From Zymoseptoria tritici IPO323 (taxonomy: Eukaryota > Ascomycota > Dothideomycetes > Mycosphaerellales > Mycosphaerellaceae), in NCBI RefSeq assembly GCF_000219625.1, contig NC_018205.1, positions 248,001 to 312,000 of the forward strand: DNA of 64,000 nucleotides, given 5' to 3'. Numbering within the stretch: the first letter of the stretch is position 1; every line of letters starts with the position of its first letter. Below the pieces are notes generated by a model. That model was not told the origin of the DNA, searched no databases, and saw only the letters and a list, made by a program, of their open reading frames with translations. Shown here piece by piece: positions 54,229-64,000 of this stretch. The position numbers were made by a program, and so were the translations under genes.

Positions 54229-56374
54229 TCATGCCGCCGTTCCCCCACGGTGCTGGAATACTCTTTGTGGCTGGAAGTCTAGCTCGAAAAGCTGGACGTT
54301 GAGTCTGCCCGTCGCGAGCACTTGGGATCTGACCTCTTCGCGGAGTTTTTCAAAGCCCGAGACTGCCCAGGTTAGCAAACGTCTGTGGTTACGCAGAAGT
54401 GACATACCAGTGACTGCCACGTCTCGTCGAGGCTCCTTCATTTCGAGCTGAACGTAGCTCTCAACATCGGGGATGTCTCGAATAACTTTCAAGCGATTAC
54501 CGATCTTCCGGACTTTGGAGTCTGCCACTTCGACAACTTTCGACAAATTGGACTCGTCGGCTTCAGCGGGGATGTGAATCGAGATATCCAGTAGCTAGCA
54601 TTCGTTGGTTAGTATATCGTCACCATCCGTGCACTTCCGACTGACCTCCAAGCTGACTTCTTCATCGTCGAGGATGCTTTGCATCCACTGTTGTAGTTGG
54701 CCATGGTATTCCTCGGTCTGCCAGACAAGCTTGATGCGCCGAGTTTTGATAGCTGCCCGCTTTGAGTCCTCGGTCAAGGATTTGATGAACGGAAGCTGAG
54801 CGAAGATGCCATCGCCCGAGGCAAACATCAGGACGGTACCGTACTCCTGTAGATCGTACGAAGTTCCAAACGGCCCATCGATCCAGGCCGCGCACCCAGT
54901 GAAAGAGGACTGTGACGTGAGAAGCCGCCTGGTCCAGCCTCGCTGTTGTCGAATGACTACGAATATCGAACGAGCCTCCGTTTCTCCGGGCAGTGTTCGC
55001 CACCAGGTCACCATCAGTGGGTGGCGTTGGAACATCGAACCATACCGCAGTGTCAGGAACGTGAGGAAAATGTGTTGACCAGGTATAACATGGAGAGATC
55101 TGCTGAGTTTCAGTTCGACGATCAAGGAATCTCCAAATCGTTGGGACCAGCAAGCCCGAACGAGCTTCAATCCTGAAGAAGTCCATGATATGTTGCGATA
55201 CGCTTGATGCAAATATGATAGTGCTGAAGTGATGAGGAAAGAAACCGAGGCCAGGAGCAGAAGGATCTTGCTGAAACGACGTTTCAATTGCAGGTGTTCC
55301 CATAAAACGATGGCCAATATAATAGCAAGGGCGAGATGACTGTACAGAAAAGCCTCATATGCATATCGCCGGACTAATGGCAGAACAGCCAAGAGCGACA
55401 GAGCTATAAGACACTCCGCAAAGTCAGCCATGCAGAGATACATATTCAGTGAGGAGAATACGTACGAGCAATCCGATGATTGCATCCGTGGATGATATCT
55501 TGATGCCCTGTAGTGCGATGATAGCATGTACTGCGGCCTGCAAAGTAGCCATGACGCCGAGGGACTGGTGGATCGTGTGGTATGTGCTAAGTGAAACCAG
55601 TGCTCTTTATGGTGTGGTGGATTTGGTTACTGGTATTGGTTAGTGCGGTTACCGGTTGGTTTGGTGAGCGATTTTTCGTCTGTTAGTGGTGGTGGTAAGG
55701 ATTTCCGTGTATACCGGTAACTAAGAGGAGCGAGCTCCGGGCTAATAGGATCGCGACGGCGAGGTCGAAGTCGGAATTCGCATAAACGGCTTCCGCAGGC
55801 TTCGTAAAACAACTACAGCTCGCAGATACCGCGGGTCTTGATATCTATCGACACCGGGGAGCGACGTTGTTGTCGTCGCGAAGATTGACTATTTTTGGCC
55901 CCCAAAGTCTTACGTAATTTGGTATTTAACCACTGGTGCAGTTGGTGAGCGATTTCTCGTCTGTTGGTGGTGGTGGTGAGCACCCTACCTCTACCGGTAA
56001 CCACACCATGAAGAGCACTGAGTGAAACTCCATACAAATCGGCAACCAAACTCAGTTGACGAAATGTCAGTAATGGAACCAGGTGTGCAACCGCGATTTG
56101 GCTCGCACGTAGGCTCGCGTCGGTCAGGTTGTGGATTCCATATGCATTACACAGTACCTGTCCAATGTACAATGAATCCGAGCATCTCCACCCTCCTCGG
56201 ATTTACGCCGATCCAGTGTCTATGGGGAAAGATTCGCGGATACACCAGATATCTGACCACTCGTCTCCGCAGTGGCCAGTACAGACGATCATAAAGATTT
56301 CGACAGCGGTGTTGGAGCAAGACAACCGCCAAAAGGCCAAGCAACACAATGGTGTATACCTTGCTGGTATCCAT
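54229..56374 (-). pseudogene. Ferric-reductase-like (FRE) transmembrane oxidoreductase, broken by a MITE
   Basis: The minus-strand gene starts at ATG 56374 (MDTSKVYTIVLLGLLAVVLL). FRE-type membrane segments follow: IAVAHLVPLLTFRQLSLVAD, then after the MITE TYHTIHQSLGVMATLQAAVH, YEAFLYSHLALAIILAIVLW and ILLLLASVSFLITSALSYL. An FAD-binding part (VIPGQHIFLTFL, RHPLMVTWW), an NAD(P)H site (VLMFASGDGIFAQLPFIKSL) and a typical end (LNVQLFELDFQP) complete it. Introns fit at about 54,596-54,645 (GTCAGT...GCTAG) and about 54,360-54,405 (GTATGT...GGCAG), with another near 55,400-55,470. The heme His residues lie in the usual segments. Two lesions are visible: the 423-bp insertion and a frame change near 56,160. 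FRE genes reduce extracellular iron and are also known Starship cargo. Confidence 0.82.
55598..56020. mobile_element. hAT-type MITE inserted in the FRE gene
   Basis: 423 bp with terminal inverted repeats starting CAGTGCTCTT(T/C)ATGGTGTGG and a perfect 8-bp duplication AGTGAAAC (55590-55597 and 56021-56028), the hAT signature. Inside, a stretch of about 60 bp (TGGTGAGCGATTT...GGTGGTGG) occurs twice as direct repeats near each end. It has no coding capacity. Removing element plus one duplication rejoins the ferric reductase frame (GVSLS-TYHTIHQ), so the insertion is recent relative to gene decay. Confidence 0.9.
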
Positions 56375-56575
56375 GGTCGTACTAGAGGAATAGTGGAGGT
56401 GCCGACGTAAGATATAAGCTCTAGAAGCACAGCGGGGGAGGGGGGGTGGGACATGCTATTTTGGTCGGCGCCTAGCTGACATCCACCTGGCGGCAAGCCC
56501 GGCGGTTAAAGGGGTCCTGTGTCTTCAAAACCAATGCACATTGCAGGCCAGAAGTGGTAGCCAGGCTCTCTCACC

Positions 56576-56981
56576 ATGGCTAAAACACGCCGAGTGAAGG
56601 AGCACTTCCGCCAGTTCAGGACAGCTCTGATAAAGCAAGCACTACGGATGAGCGAAAAATTCGGCGCAGATGTTTACCTCTTAGTCTTTCGTAACGGTCG
56701 CTGGTACTCCTATCGAGCTCTCAACGGTCAGGTACGTATCGCTGTATTTAGCTGAGCATAGTGTCTGACTGGTGTAGGAGCAACAAAAAAGCTATGGAGA
56801 TGCTCGACAGGGGAATTCCCGGGACTGCACGGACGAATTGAAGCAAATCTCGCAATCGTTAGACGGCATATCTCCCCTTCAACCACCACTGCTACTGCAG
56901 GATATGCTCCCGTTGTATGGGTCAATGGACAACCTACTGAGCGTACAGCAAGTGGACGAGGAGGGGCGGGGATTGGCCTGA
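56576..56981 (+). CDS. MADS-box-like mini-protein
   Basis: Exons 56576-56731 and 56778-56981 (intron GTACGT...GTGTAG) give 119 residues. The first 50 residues fit a short SRF/MADS-like fold: FRQFRTALIKQALRMSEKFG, then ADVYLLVFRNGRWYSY. The pattern is a basic helix, the Lys-Lys/Gln-Ala helix ending in a CGA/FGA-type turn, then a hydrophobic strand with NGR. The usual N-terminal DNA-binding arm is shortened. The rest is polar and helical (TDELKQISQSLDGISPL). Small proteins of this type are found in filamentous fungi, and their targets are unknown. It may act as a transcription regulator or be a degenerate relative. A second one lies at 58,320-58,789. Confidence 0.55.
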
Positions 56982-57234
56982 TCGATTCAAGACGTAGTAC
57001 TCTATACTGTCGATAGTTTCTGGATGACCGCCCTTGATGGCGATCTGCTCCAGTCTGTTCGACCTCCCGCTCAATCTACATGCCTCATTCGCGAAGGTGG
57101 AAAAGCCCATAATGAGATTCGAGCGCTTGATGCTCGAATATCCTACCAAAGCAGCCCAATCTCTCATGAACAGCTACTTGCTAATCCAATACCATAGTGT
57201 AGAAATTGCACGATCGCCCCACTGTTAGTTTTTC

Positions 57235-57914
57235 CTAGAGCGCAGACTGCTTCTGATCATCGACAGCGATGATCACAGCCTCCAGCATCGTCATGGCCTC
57301 GGTGAGTTCGGATGCTTCTTCTTGAAGGACAGAGGCAATCAACCCATGCTTGGATCTGGATGCGTACTGGAGCGCATTGCAAATGAAGCTTTGCAATCGC
57401 GCGTTCGCAAGCGAGAACGTCGCGTGAACTCCACCGTCGTCAATACAAGCTTGACTTGGTGCACTGTCTCCATCGGTAGACGATGGCCCCGAGCCCGACT
57501 GCGATGTACTACTGTCGTGCCATGGTTGACCTTGCAAAGGAGGGTACGGTGTTCGTGGCCGGCAGTTCATGTTGACGGTGAGCTTTGGCCGTTTGCGCAT
57601 TTCGGGGAGTTCCGCTAAAGTGATCCGCCCTGCTCGATTTCAGCACTGCGCTCGATCAGCTGTAGTGGGATCTTACTCTTGCACAATAAGGATTGTCGAG
57701 GGCTCGCATTCCTGAGTAGCTCTGTGGGATCGGGAGCGGTCTCAGATCCAGCTCGCGAGGGACCAGACGCCGTTCGACAAGTCCGTGAGACCTGAGCATC
57801 ACGACTGTCCGAGGAAGAATGGTCGGGCGACTGCTGGGTACGAATGTTAGGAGATCTGCGAGTTCCGGTAGCGGGGGGACTGCTGCCCGTGGGCGGGTCG
57901 GATGAAGTAGACAT
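57235..57914 (-). CDS. Hypothetical protein, two exons
   Basis: Exons 57914-57677 and 57629-57235 with a 47-bp intron (donor GTAAGA, acceptor GAGCAG) read ...LLCK-RRITLAELPEMRKRPKL... and give 210 residues. The N-terminus is Ser/Thr/Pro-rich and disordered. The C-terminal 60 residues are helical (FICNALQYASRSKHGLIASV, LTEAMTMLEAVIIAVDDQ). No family is recognised. The basic segment RKRPKLTVNMNCRP could bind nucleic acid or be a localisation signal. It lies between the two MADS-like genes, so a link to them is possible but unproven. Confidence 0.5.
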
Positions 57915-58319
57915 TGGTTGCAGGTGTGCTCAGTTGTAGCGTGCAGGAGAGCTCATGGTGCTTGCACAGTAGCGGAATCTTATTGTATGTATTCACTCGT
58001 ATCACTGGCGCTTACTTTCATCAAACACAGCCCGACTCTGCAGACTAAAGATTACCTTTCGACCCCCTCCACCCCCTCACTCCCCGAGCGCGAGTGACAG
58101 CTACAAACGGAATAGTCACTGACCGAACCGCGAGGATTGCAGCGACATTGCGGCACAGCTCTGATGATCGCGCGGATGTGGAAGCAAGCCAAGCATGTGT
58201 CAGTCTAGATCCAGTCTAGAGGTCAAAAAATCGCTTGACCAGCGGCACAACGGGCGCGTAAGCGAGGCCGGGCGGCAGAGGTGCATGAACGTTGCTTCAC
58301 GTGATCTAGAATACACAAT
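57915..58319. other. Intergenic, nothing recognised
   Basis: This is the upstream region of the hypothetical gene on its left and the downstream region of the MADS-like gene on its right. No coding frame is supported. It contains a CCCCCTCCACCCCCTC run near 58,062. Confidence 0.4.
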
Positions 58320-58789
58320 CTAAGCTTCCTTGGCACTGACTGCACTCTTTGGCTCATTCGCACTACTCTCATGTACCACTGCGGCGTCCATGTTCGCGGC
58401 TGTAGTCCTCTTGGGTGGAGGGAAGCTTTCGTCCTAAAGGGTCTCACGGTCAGCGAATTGCACAGCGTGCTTCATCCCGAGGGACGTACTATCTGATCTT
58501 GTGAAGGAGGCCAGCCCTGATACTCATGAGAATTGTAGATGTAAAAGCGGCCGTGAAAGCGCACGACAAGAGAGACATGTGCCTTGCAGAGCTTGGCCAT
58601 CTCATGGGCTTTCTTCTCTAGGGTTCGACTTCGCTTTCGGAAGTATTCTTTTCGCACGCTGGACTGCGATTTAGCTGCCATGGCTGCGCTTCCACTCGGG
58701 ATCTCATCAAGGCAGTGGAGCCTTTTATTAGGCTTCTTCGCTCCCCTCGATCCTGCACTGTGCCACAAAGAGCTGTACTTGCGGGGCAT
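58320..58789 (-). CDS. MADS-box-like mini-protein
   Basis: Exons 58789-58490 and 58433-58320 (intron GTACGT, branch CTGAC, acceptor TTTAG) give 137 residues. After a variable N-terminus (an alternative start is the Met at 58681) the core is RKEYFRKRSRTLEKKAHEMA, KLCKAHVSLVVRFHGRFYIY, then NSHEYQGWPPSQDQI and, after the splice, DESFPPPKR. The FRKRSRTLEKKAHEMAKLC pattern is close to the MADS consensus of Lys-Arg, Leu-x-Lys-Lys-Ala and Leu-Cys. The NS...WPPS ending is one I associate with fungal MADS-like mini-proteins. It is probably nuclear. The frame is intact. Confidence 0.62.
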
Positions 58790-58942
58790 GGTCGGTGATA
58801 TATTTGGCTATCGATGACCCCTCAGCCCCAAACTCGACCCCCTCACATTCTCAACGTTGCACAGGCCCATACAGGCCTTCCATTTCATCTACGACGCTTT
58901 ACATCACCGAGGTGAGCCGCGAGAGCACCACTCGCATCCAGA

Positions 58943-59807
58943 ATGGAGCATCAACAGGTCTGATGTAGATGCTACACACTACTCTGCTATGGATGCTAAT
59001 ATTTTCTCAGGACTTCACCGAGCAGGAATCCCCGTCCGACGCAGCCAACCCCATGACCAAGACGGCAGCCTCCTTCTGCGAACCATCAGCAAGAGAGACG
59101 CACAATGCTGGCCCATCTTGCGCTCATCCTACTGAAATTCCAACACACATCGCCAACGCACCAATTCCCTGCCCACCAATTCTATTTCCATCGGCGCGGA
59201 ACTTGGGTGCGGAACTACCTCCTTTAGCCACAGGCTATCGTGAAGAGACAGATGCGGAGAGGTATCGCCGGACAATGGATGCTGCAGCCTATGTCCCCGC
59301 ACATTGTAGGTACCGCGTGTTCGGCGTCCCATTCCAGTAAGTACACTCCAGTAACAAGATCTCCAGAGCTAACGGAGATTCGAGGGGCGCAGAGGCACGA
59401 TATTCCTCAAAGGAACTCCAAACTATCGATCGCATGACAGAAGTCAGCCGCAGCGTGTTCCTCCTCTATGATGTGTACGGGCAATCACCGTACACCTTTG
59501 CGATCTTGGCAGCTCAAAGTATTTCGCGCAGATGGTCCCAAGAGGAATACTATAAAGCGTGCAAGTCGATTGGACGTTGGCACTTCGCTGACAAGGTGGC
59601 TATGATACAAGCCATGAAGGACCTTGACGCCACTCGCTTCAGCGAGACTGCAAAACTTGTAGGTCGCAACATTCCTTCCACGCAGTCTTCCGCTAACGCG
59701 ATCGGGAGATGGCGCGGGACTACAGCACCACACTGTGGACAGAGGACCAGGTTCGCGCAGAGTGGATCAAATACATGACCTTACAAAGTACTTACCTCGA
59801 GCCATGA
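58943..59807 (+). CDS. Hypothetical protein, four exons
   Basis: Exons 58943-58957, 59011-59336, 59385-59658 and 59709-59807 keep one frame and give 237 residues. Introns are 53, 48 and 50 bp with GCTAA(T/C) branch sites; the first donor (GTCTGA) is weak. The first half is Pro/Ala/Ser-rich. The second half is helical: SSKELQTIDRMTEVSRSVFL, SPYTFAILAAQSISRRWSQE, WHFADKVAMIQAMKDLDATR, SETAKL-MARDYSTTLWTEDQ. No known domain, signal peptide or membrane segment is seen. The four-way frame agreement supports a real gene, though exon 1 is only five codons and could be wrong. Confidence 0.5.
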
Positions 59808-60208
59808 ATCCTGCCAGAGAGGAGATGGAATATCCCCGTTTTTACTATGAGGACTATCGCAAGTGCGGTCCACTAGCGTGTGGCGTGCTTACACAACCTT
59901 ATAGTCGGTCCGGCCACTGAAATAGATGAAGGTCGTGTAGCACTGTGCTCTTCGCACTGTCGAGATGTCACGTCAAGAGGCTTTCAAAAAAGAATTCAGA
60001 CATGATGCCACTATAGACTCTGACTATTCAATCTATATCGGTTTCAGAAGCGCATAAACGTTGATAGTTTTGCTCGATAACAAGATAACTGTATGTTTCC
60101 ATCTTGCAACACACCCGTGGTCGAGACATCTACTCTTTATACCTTGCTGCTGCCGGAGAAACGGAGAGCGTATAAGCGGAGTGAATACCGGGACTATACT
60201 AGAGCCTC
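59808..60208. other. Intergenic, nothing recognised
   Basis: Shared 3' region of the convergent genes on either side. I see no gene, repeat or clear processing signal in it. Confidence 0.4.
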
Positions 60209-61996
60209 TCACCGACGAAAGGCACTTTTCCGTACTATGTCTTTCCTGACGCGGCACACAGATCCCGCAGGCGTACGGGAGGTTCCTCGAGGTGCAGTTG
60301 ACGCCCGAGAACGGAAGGTCTTCACATGTTCCAAGTGGTCGACTGCCATAGCCAACAAGTGAATACCGGAATCCAGATGTGGGTTGTTCTGTGTCGGAGT
60401 ACATAGACGCTCTGTCAGCGCAGGCTCCTGCGCCCGAAGAGGTGGTGACGGAGGAGAATTTGTTGATGGGAATGCACCGTCCGCAGAGTGCACTGTGATA
60501 TCTGGAACACTGGGAGACGGGAAGCTTTCGAAAGCATTCTCGTAGCACGTCTCCAAAAGTGGAGGTGTGTAGGAGGGACGTGGTAGTGGCTCACCCTCTG
60601 ACGACGGCCGTCTCAAATTGCCGACGCTGTTGAGCGCACTGGTAACGCCATTCAACAACGTAGCTGAGGATCCCGAAATGCCAAGGCAACGCGAACGGTC
60701 GGCGGATGCGGAGGCGGGTGAGGGCCTAGGACCCACTGGGAACACGCTCTCCTCAAGTGTGGTCTCTCCATGGGGGAAGTACGGATGGTTGAAGTGTGGC
60801 AAAGAGGGCATTCTTGGAGGAGATGGAAGATAAGCCCGAGATATCAAGTCTTCAGGGCTGAGGGCGAACGCCGAGGTTGTGTCGGTCTCTGTGAAAGACT
60901 CTGTCTCATTCACATCATCCTGGAGTGGATGACATGGGGAGAGCATCGACTCACCCGCGATGGTCAGGTGTGGGATGACTTCGATGGATGACGCCCGACA
61001 CGGATCCCCCATCAGCGGGTTCACGAGATGGCCGTGTTCAATTTGGACCAAAGTTCCAAGATGATCCAATAGCAGCGGAGAACGAGCAGCCGAGTCTGGG
61101 GTCACATGCGGATGTGAGTGTTTCACCTCGTCGTTTCTGCTCGTGGTACAATGAAAGGTTGAGCATGCAGTATGTCGGCCATTCTTGTGCCCAGGGAAAT
61201 TTCCAAGGTTCGCGATTTCGTTATCGACTGCTGTCCGGACTGCTACATCCACGAGCTCGTGGATCGTATCAAGCAGAGACATCTGATCGGGAGCACGCAA
61301 ATCCAAAGCTACACCCACCCTCCTGTCGATCATAGCTTGCAGAGATTCGGCAAACCTTCTATCAGTCGCGTGACCGCATGAGGTACACAAGGTCGGCATA
61401 TCTAGCGCAGCCGCAATGTTTTCGTCGATCATCCTTCGGACAGAAGCGCTGATATCTTCCTTGCATGTGCCATCAAGGTCTTCCACGCTCCACGCTTCAT
61501 CTGAGGTTCCGAAAAGCGGGAGTGTCAACTGTACTGGCGACGCAAGTGTAGTATTACACATCACAGGCGTTACCAACACAGGCTGTATCGGGTCGATCGT
61601 GGCATCCTGCTGCATCGGGTCACCCGTGATATATTGTCGCAGTGGGGGTGTTTCAATCCTGTAGGCTGTGGAGAGCTGGCCACCAGTAACGTCGACTATC
61701 CACTTTATAATAGCAAGCCGCTGCTCCACGTCGAGGTTGTGTATCTTTCGGATCATCTCGGCAACGACCAAAGGGTCTTCGTTATTAGAATATACAAAGC
61801 GCGCCGTATAGAGCTCTTGTGTATGCTCTTGCTCCATCTGCAGTGCGAAGTGGAATTTGCTAAACATAGGTTGTGGGCAAGGGACCAAAATACCAGGCAC
61901 AACTGTTGCGTCCATAGTCGGTTGGATTGTTGCGTTCACAGTCGGTTGAGATTTGTGAGAAGTGTAGGAGTGAATTCGGCCGTCGGTGCACGTCAT
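60209..61996 (-). CDS. Unknown 595-residue protein
   Basis: Single exon from ATG 61996. The N-terminal third has helical stretches (FSKFHFALQMEQEHTQELYT, EDPLVVAEMIRKIHNLDVEQ, LAIIKWIVDVTGG) and further helices around residues 190-270 (SVRRMIDENIAAALDMPTLC, SLLDTIHELVDVAVRTAVDN) with Cys/His pairs (LCTSCGHA). The C-terminal half is Pro/Ser-rich and probably disordered, ending in a basic tail. No signal peptide or known domain is seen. The open frame of almost 600 codons with ordinary composition makes it a likely gene. Its start lies only 48 bp from the mariner-type element at 62,045, so its promoter may have been disturbed. Confidence 0.6.
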   Translation of the reverse strand: MTCTDGRIHSYTSHKSQPTVNATIQPTMDATVVPGILVPCPQPMFSKFHFALQMEQEHTQELYTARFVYSNNEDPLVVAEMIRKIHNLDVEQRLAIIKWIVDVTGGQLSTAYRIETPPLRQYITGDPMQQDATIDPIQPVLVTPVMCNTTLASPVQLTLPLFGTSDEAWSVEDLDGTCKEDISASVRRMIDENIAAALDMPTLCTSCGHATDRRFAESLQAMIDRRVGVALDLRAPDQMSLLDTIHELVDVAVRTAVDNEIANLGNFPGHKNGRHTACSTFHCTTSRNDEVKHSHPHVTPDSAARSPLLLDHLGTLVQIEHGHLVNPLMGDPCRASSIEVIPHLTIAGESMLSPCHPLQDDVNETESFTETDTTSAFALSPEDLISRAYLPSPPRMPSLPHFNHPYFPHGETTLEESVFPVGPRPSPASASADRSRCLGISGSSATLLNGVTSALNSVGNLRRPSSEGEPLPRPSYTPPLLETCYENAFESFPSPSVPDITVHSADGAFPSTNSPPSPPLRAQEPALTERLCTPTQNNPHLDSGIHLLAMAVDHLEHVKTFRSRASTAPRGTSRTPAGSVCRVRKDIVRKSAFRR

Positions 61997-62044
61997 GTTT
62001 TATATCGCTTCGTCACGGCGAGCGTTGATTACGCGCTCGAGCTA

Positions 62045-64000
62045 TTCTAAGGGACTAAACCTCCGGGAAATGCCAAGACCAAATTGAAACTCCAACTTCC
62101 TCTCTCACCGGGCTGACTGAATCTTCCAACACCTATAACACTACCACAACACTATGAACAGCGACGAACTTACGTTACTATTATCACCTCCTGCGTCGTC
62201 TCGTCGTTTTAATGTACTTATCTTGTCGTTACCATTACGGACGCTTGCGCAATCGCTCCTCCAACTTTCCGGTTACCTATATTAAGAGACGCAGCCGAGA
62301 TTCTTCTACTAAGACTCCTAAGACTCCCAAACACGCGTTATCGACGACTCTACGCACGGCAGCGACTGTATAGACGACAACGAGCTATCTAACCTTCCTT
62401 AGAGCCTCCCTAACGACGCGTACTCGCAGTTTCAGACACAGCTACTACCAAGCTCGGATACACTAGAGCTAGAGCCGGAACTGCTAACGGAGACTTAGGT
62501 TATTGCTCTAAGCAATAGGGATCCTGCTAAGGAGGCTATATAGCGTAACAGCAACGACAACAACACTAGCTATATGCTTATAAGAAGACGTGCAAGGGCG
62601 TTGTCGAACAAGGGCGTAGAGGCAACAACGCCGGCTAAACGAACGAGAAGGAAGTCGGTAACCTTTACGCTTCCTCCTAACCACATCGACAGCGATACAG
62701 TAGTGCCTCTAACAGGCGGCATAGCAGCCTAAATGCTACCTAAAAAGGCACCTAAGACGGCGCCTAAGGGCACAGCTCGTACTGCGGTAAATGCTAACAA
62801 GAGGAAGGAACGAGCAGCTGATAAAGCTACTAAACTGGCCGTTGCGAGGGCTGTAGAGGTCGCCGCTGATAAAGGGCCTAAACCAGCTGGCAAGCCGACA
62901 TCGAAGAGGGCTCTAAAACTACCACTACCATCGTCCGATATTAATAGCAAGTTACACGATCTATCTCTTAATATAGCTGACTAACCTCGTTGTGTTTTTA
63001 GTGCCATCCGACGACTATAGCGTAGTGCAGAGCCTAGCCGAGGAAGCCACTAGCCAGCTGTCGCAGGACTCTCAGCCGCAGTCGACTCCGGTGCCCTCCT
63101 CGTCTGCAAAACGCTATAAATCCACGCCTACGCCCCCCGAGCAATACTCCGTTCTTACTACCTACAGGGTCTTATTTAATAGCTAGAAGCTTAAGGACTT
63201 CAGTTGCATATACACTAGTGAGCGAATACAGATCCAAGACTTAGTTAACAAGGCCAGAGGGTTAGCTGCAGAGCATGCACAACGACAAGGCTTAAGGAAG
63301 CGGCTTGTAGAGCGAACGGCGTTATTAGAGGCTCGTAGGCATAGCAAGCAAGCTGTGAACGTGCCTATTAACTATAATAAGGACTCCACTACGCTGTCGT
63401 TTATAGCGTTATTAAGTCCCTATATCAAACACTTCGCAGGCTTCTATTTGACCCTGCTAATAACAGAGCACTAGCACAACGTAGCACCGAACGGTGCAGC
63501 TACGGCTGCGATACTAGTCGAATTCGACTCTAATAAACTCACGCCGCTAGACGACGAGGATACACCTAAGGGCAGACGACTAGCCAACGACCGGACGAAG
63601 GAGGCGTTCAATGTTTACAAGGATACCTTCGCAAAGCTTATAAACATACACAAGTGTTAAGACAGGTTTTGTAGCGTTGGCTCTAATAAGACGGCCACGT
63701 TCGTAGGCTGTATAGTATTCCGTAGTTAGCACTTCGGTGTAAACAGCAAGACCCTTAGCGACTAGAGCAATTGCATTAAGGCCAACACTGCCACGATAGA
63801 TGCCATGCCGCTGCATCTTATTAAGACAGTATTTCAGATGAACGAGGACTCTGTAAGAAGCAAGAAGAAGGTAGTAGCCAACTAGCTAACACAGCAGCAA
63901 CAACAGCTATTGCAACCACCCCCTCCCTACTAGTACTACTACCCTCCACCGCTACCGCCGGCCGCGGCCGTTTCACAACGCAGTAGCCCTCCAGGGCCGA
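62045..64000 (+). mobile_element. Second mariner-type two-gene element, cut by the window edge
   Basis: Begins after TA (62043-62044) with a 57-bp end (TTCTAAGGGACTAAACC at the tip) of the same length and similar sequence to the end at 44925. The ATG of its first gene is about 110 bp inside, as in the other copy. The right end and any transposase lie beyond the window. RIP-type stops are frequent. Confidence 0.72.
62154..64000 (+). pseudogene. Unknown first gene of the second mariner-type element (partial)
   Basis: Homologue of the gene at 45,031. Shared blocks: LPLRTLAQSLLQLSGY near the start, the basic Lys/Ala-rich section (KKAPKTAPKGTARTAVNANK), the junction SLNIAD followed by a probable small intron, SFIALLSPYIKHFAGFYL, KGRRLANDRTKEAFNVY and FVGCIVFRS-stop-HFGVNS. 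It ends in CAA-rich and Pro-rich sequence at the window edge. Frames are broken by TAG codons at Gln/Trp sites, so it is inactive. The conservation shows the protein belongs to the element. Function is unknown. Confidence 0.62.

Overview
The window is from a filamentous ascomycete (Pezizomycotina, possibly a Dothideomycete). The evidence is many 46-57 bp introns with GTAxGT-like donors and CTAAC/CTGAC branch sites, HET/NACHT, DUF3435 and DUF3723 family genes, and large tracts whose frames are full of Gln/Trp-to-stop changes, as left by repeat-induced point mutation (RIP). No RNA genes, CRISPR arrays or prokaryotic features were seen.

Layout. 1-2.9 kb: RIP-degraded repeat holding a SINE-like retroelement. 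3.5-25.2 kb: gene-bearing DNA of ordinary composition, with a heptad-repeat coiled-coil protein, an unknown 515-aa protein, a DUF3435 (tyrosine-recombinase-like) protein, a coiled-coil gene divergent from an 8-exon Hsp70-like gene, small unknown genes, a secreted lysozyme-like protein and a DUF3723 protein. 25.8-50.5 kb: a deep nest of mobile elements. 50.6-62.0 kb: ordinary genes again (unknown repeat-tailed protein, cupredoxin-like secreted protein, ferric reductase broken by a hAT-type MITE, two MADS-like mini-genes, three unknown genes). 62.0-64.0 kb: the start of another RIP-degraded two-gene mariner-type element, cut by the window edge.

The most striking object spans 30,461-50,502. It is flanked by TA and bounded by imperfect inverted repeats of about 0.6 kb. 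It encodes a Fot1/pogo-type (DDE_1) transposase and, divergently, a HET-NACHT-ankyrin NLR-like gene. Subtracting later insertions leaves an element of about 8.0 kb: a DNA transposon that appears to carry a heterokaryon-incompatibility/NLR gene as cargo. A second, diverged transposase/NLR pair in the same divergent arrangement lies immediately to the left (25.8-30.4 kb).

Later insertions can be read from their target-site duplications. A SINE-like element (15-bp TSD) split the transposase, and a full-length LINE (13-bp TSD) then split that SINE. A 65-bp retroelement tail (15-bp TSD) entered the left inverted repeat. A 5.5-kb mariner-type element (TA TSD, 57-bp TIRs) entered the right inverted repeat and itself received another SINE (14-bp TSD). 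The SINE shares its 3' tail with the LINE, so the LINE probably mobilises it.

DUF3435, DUF3723, ferric reductase and NLR genes together are the gene set known from Starship giant transposons, so the non-repeat parts could be Starship cargo or a remnant. No Starship boundary is visible here. Exon models were made by eye from splice signals and reading frame; family names rest on motif recognition, not on database searches.
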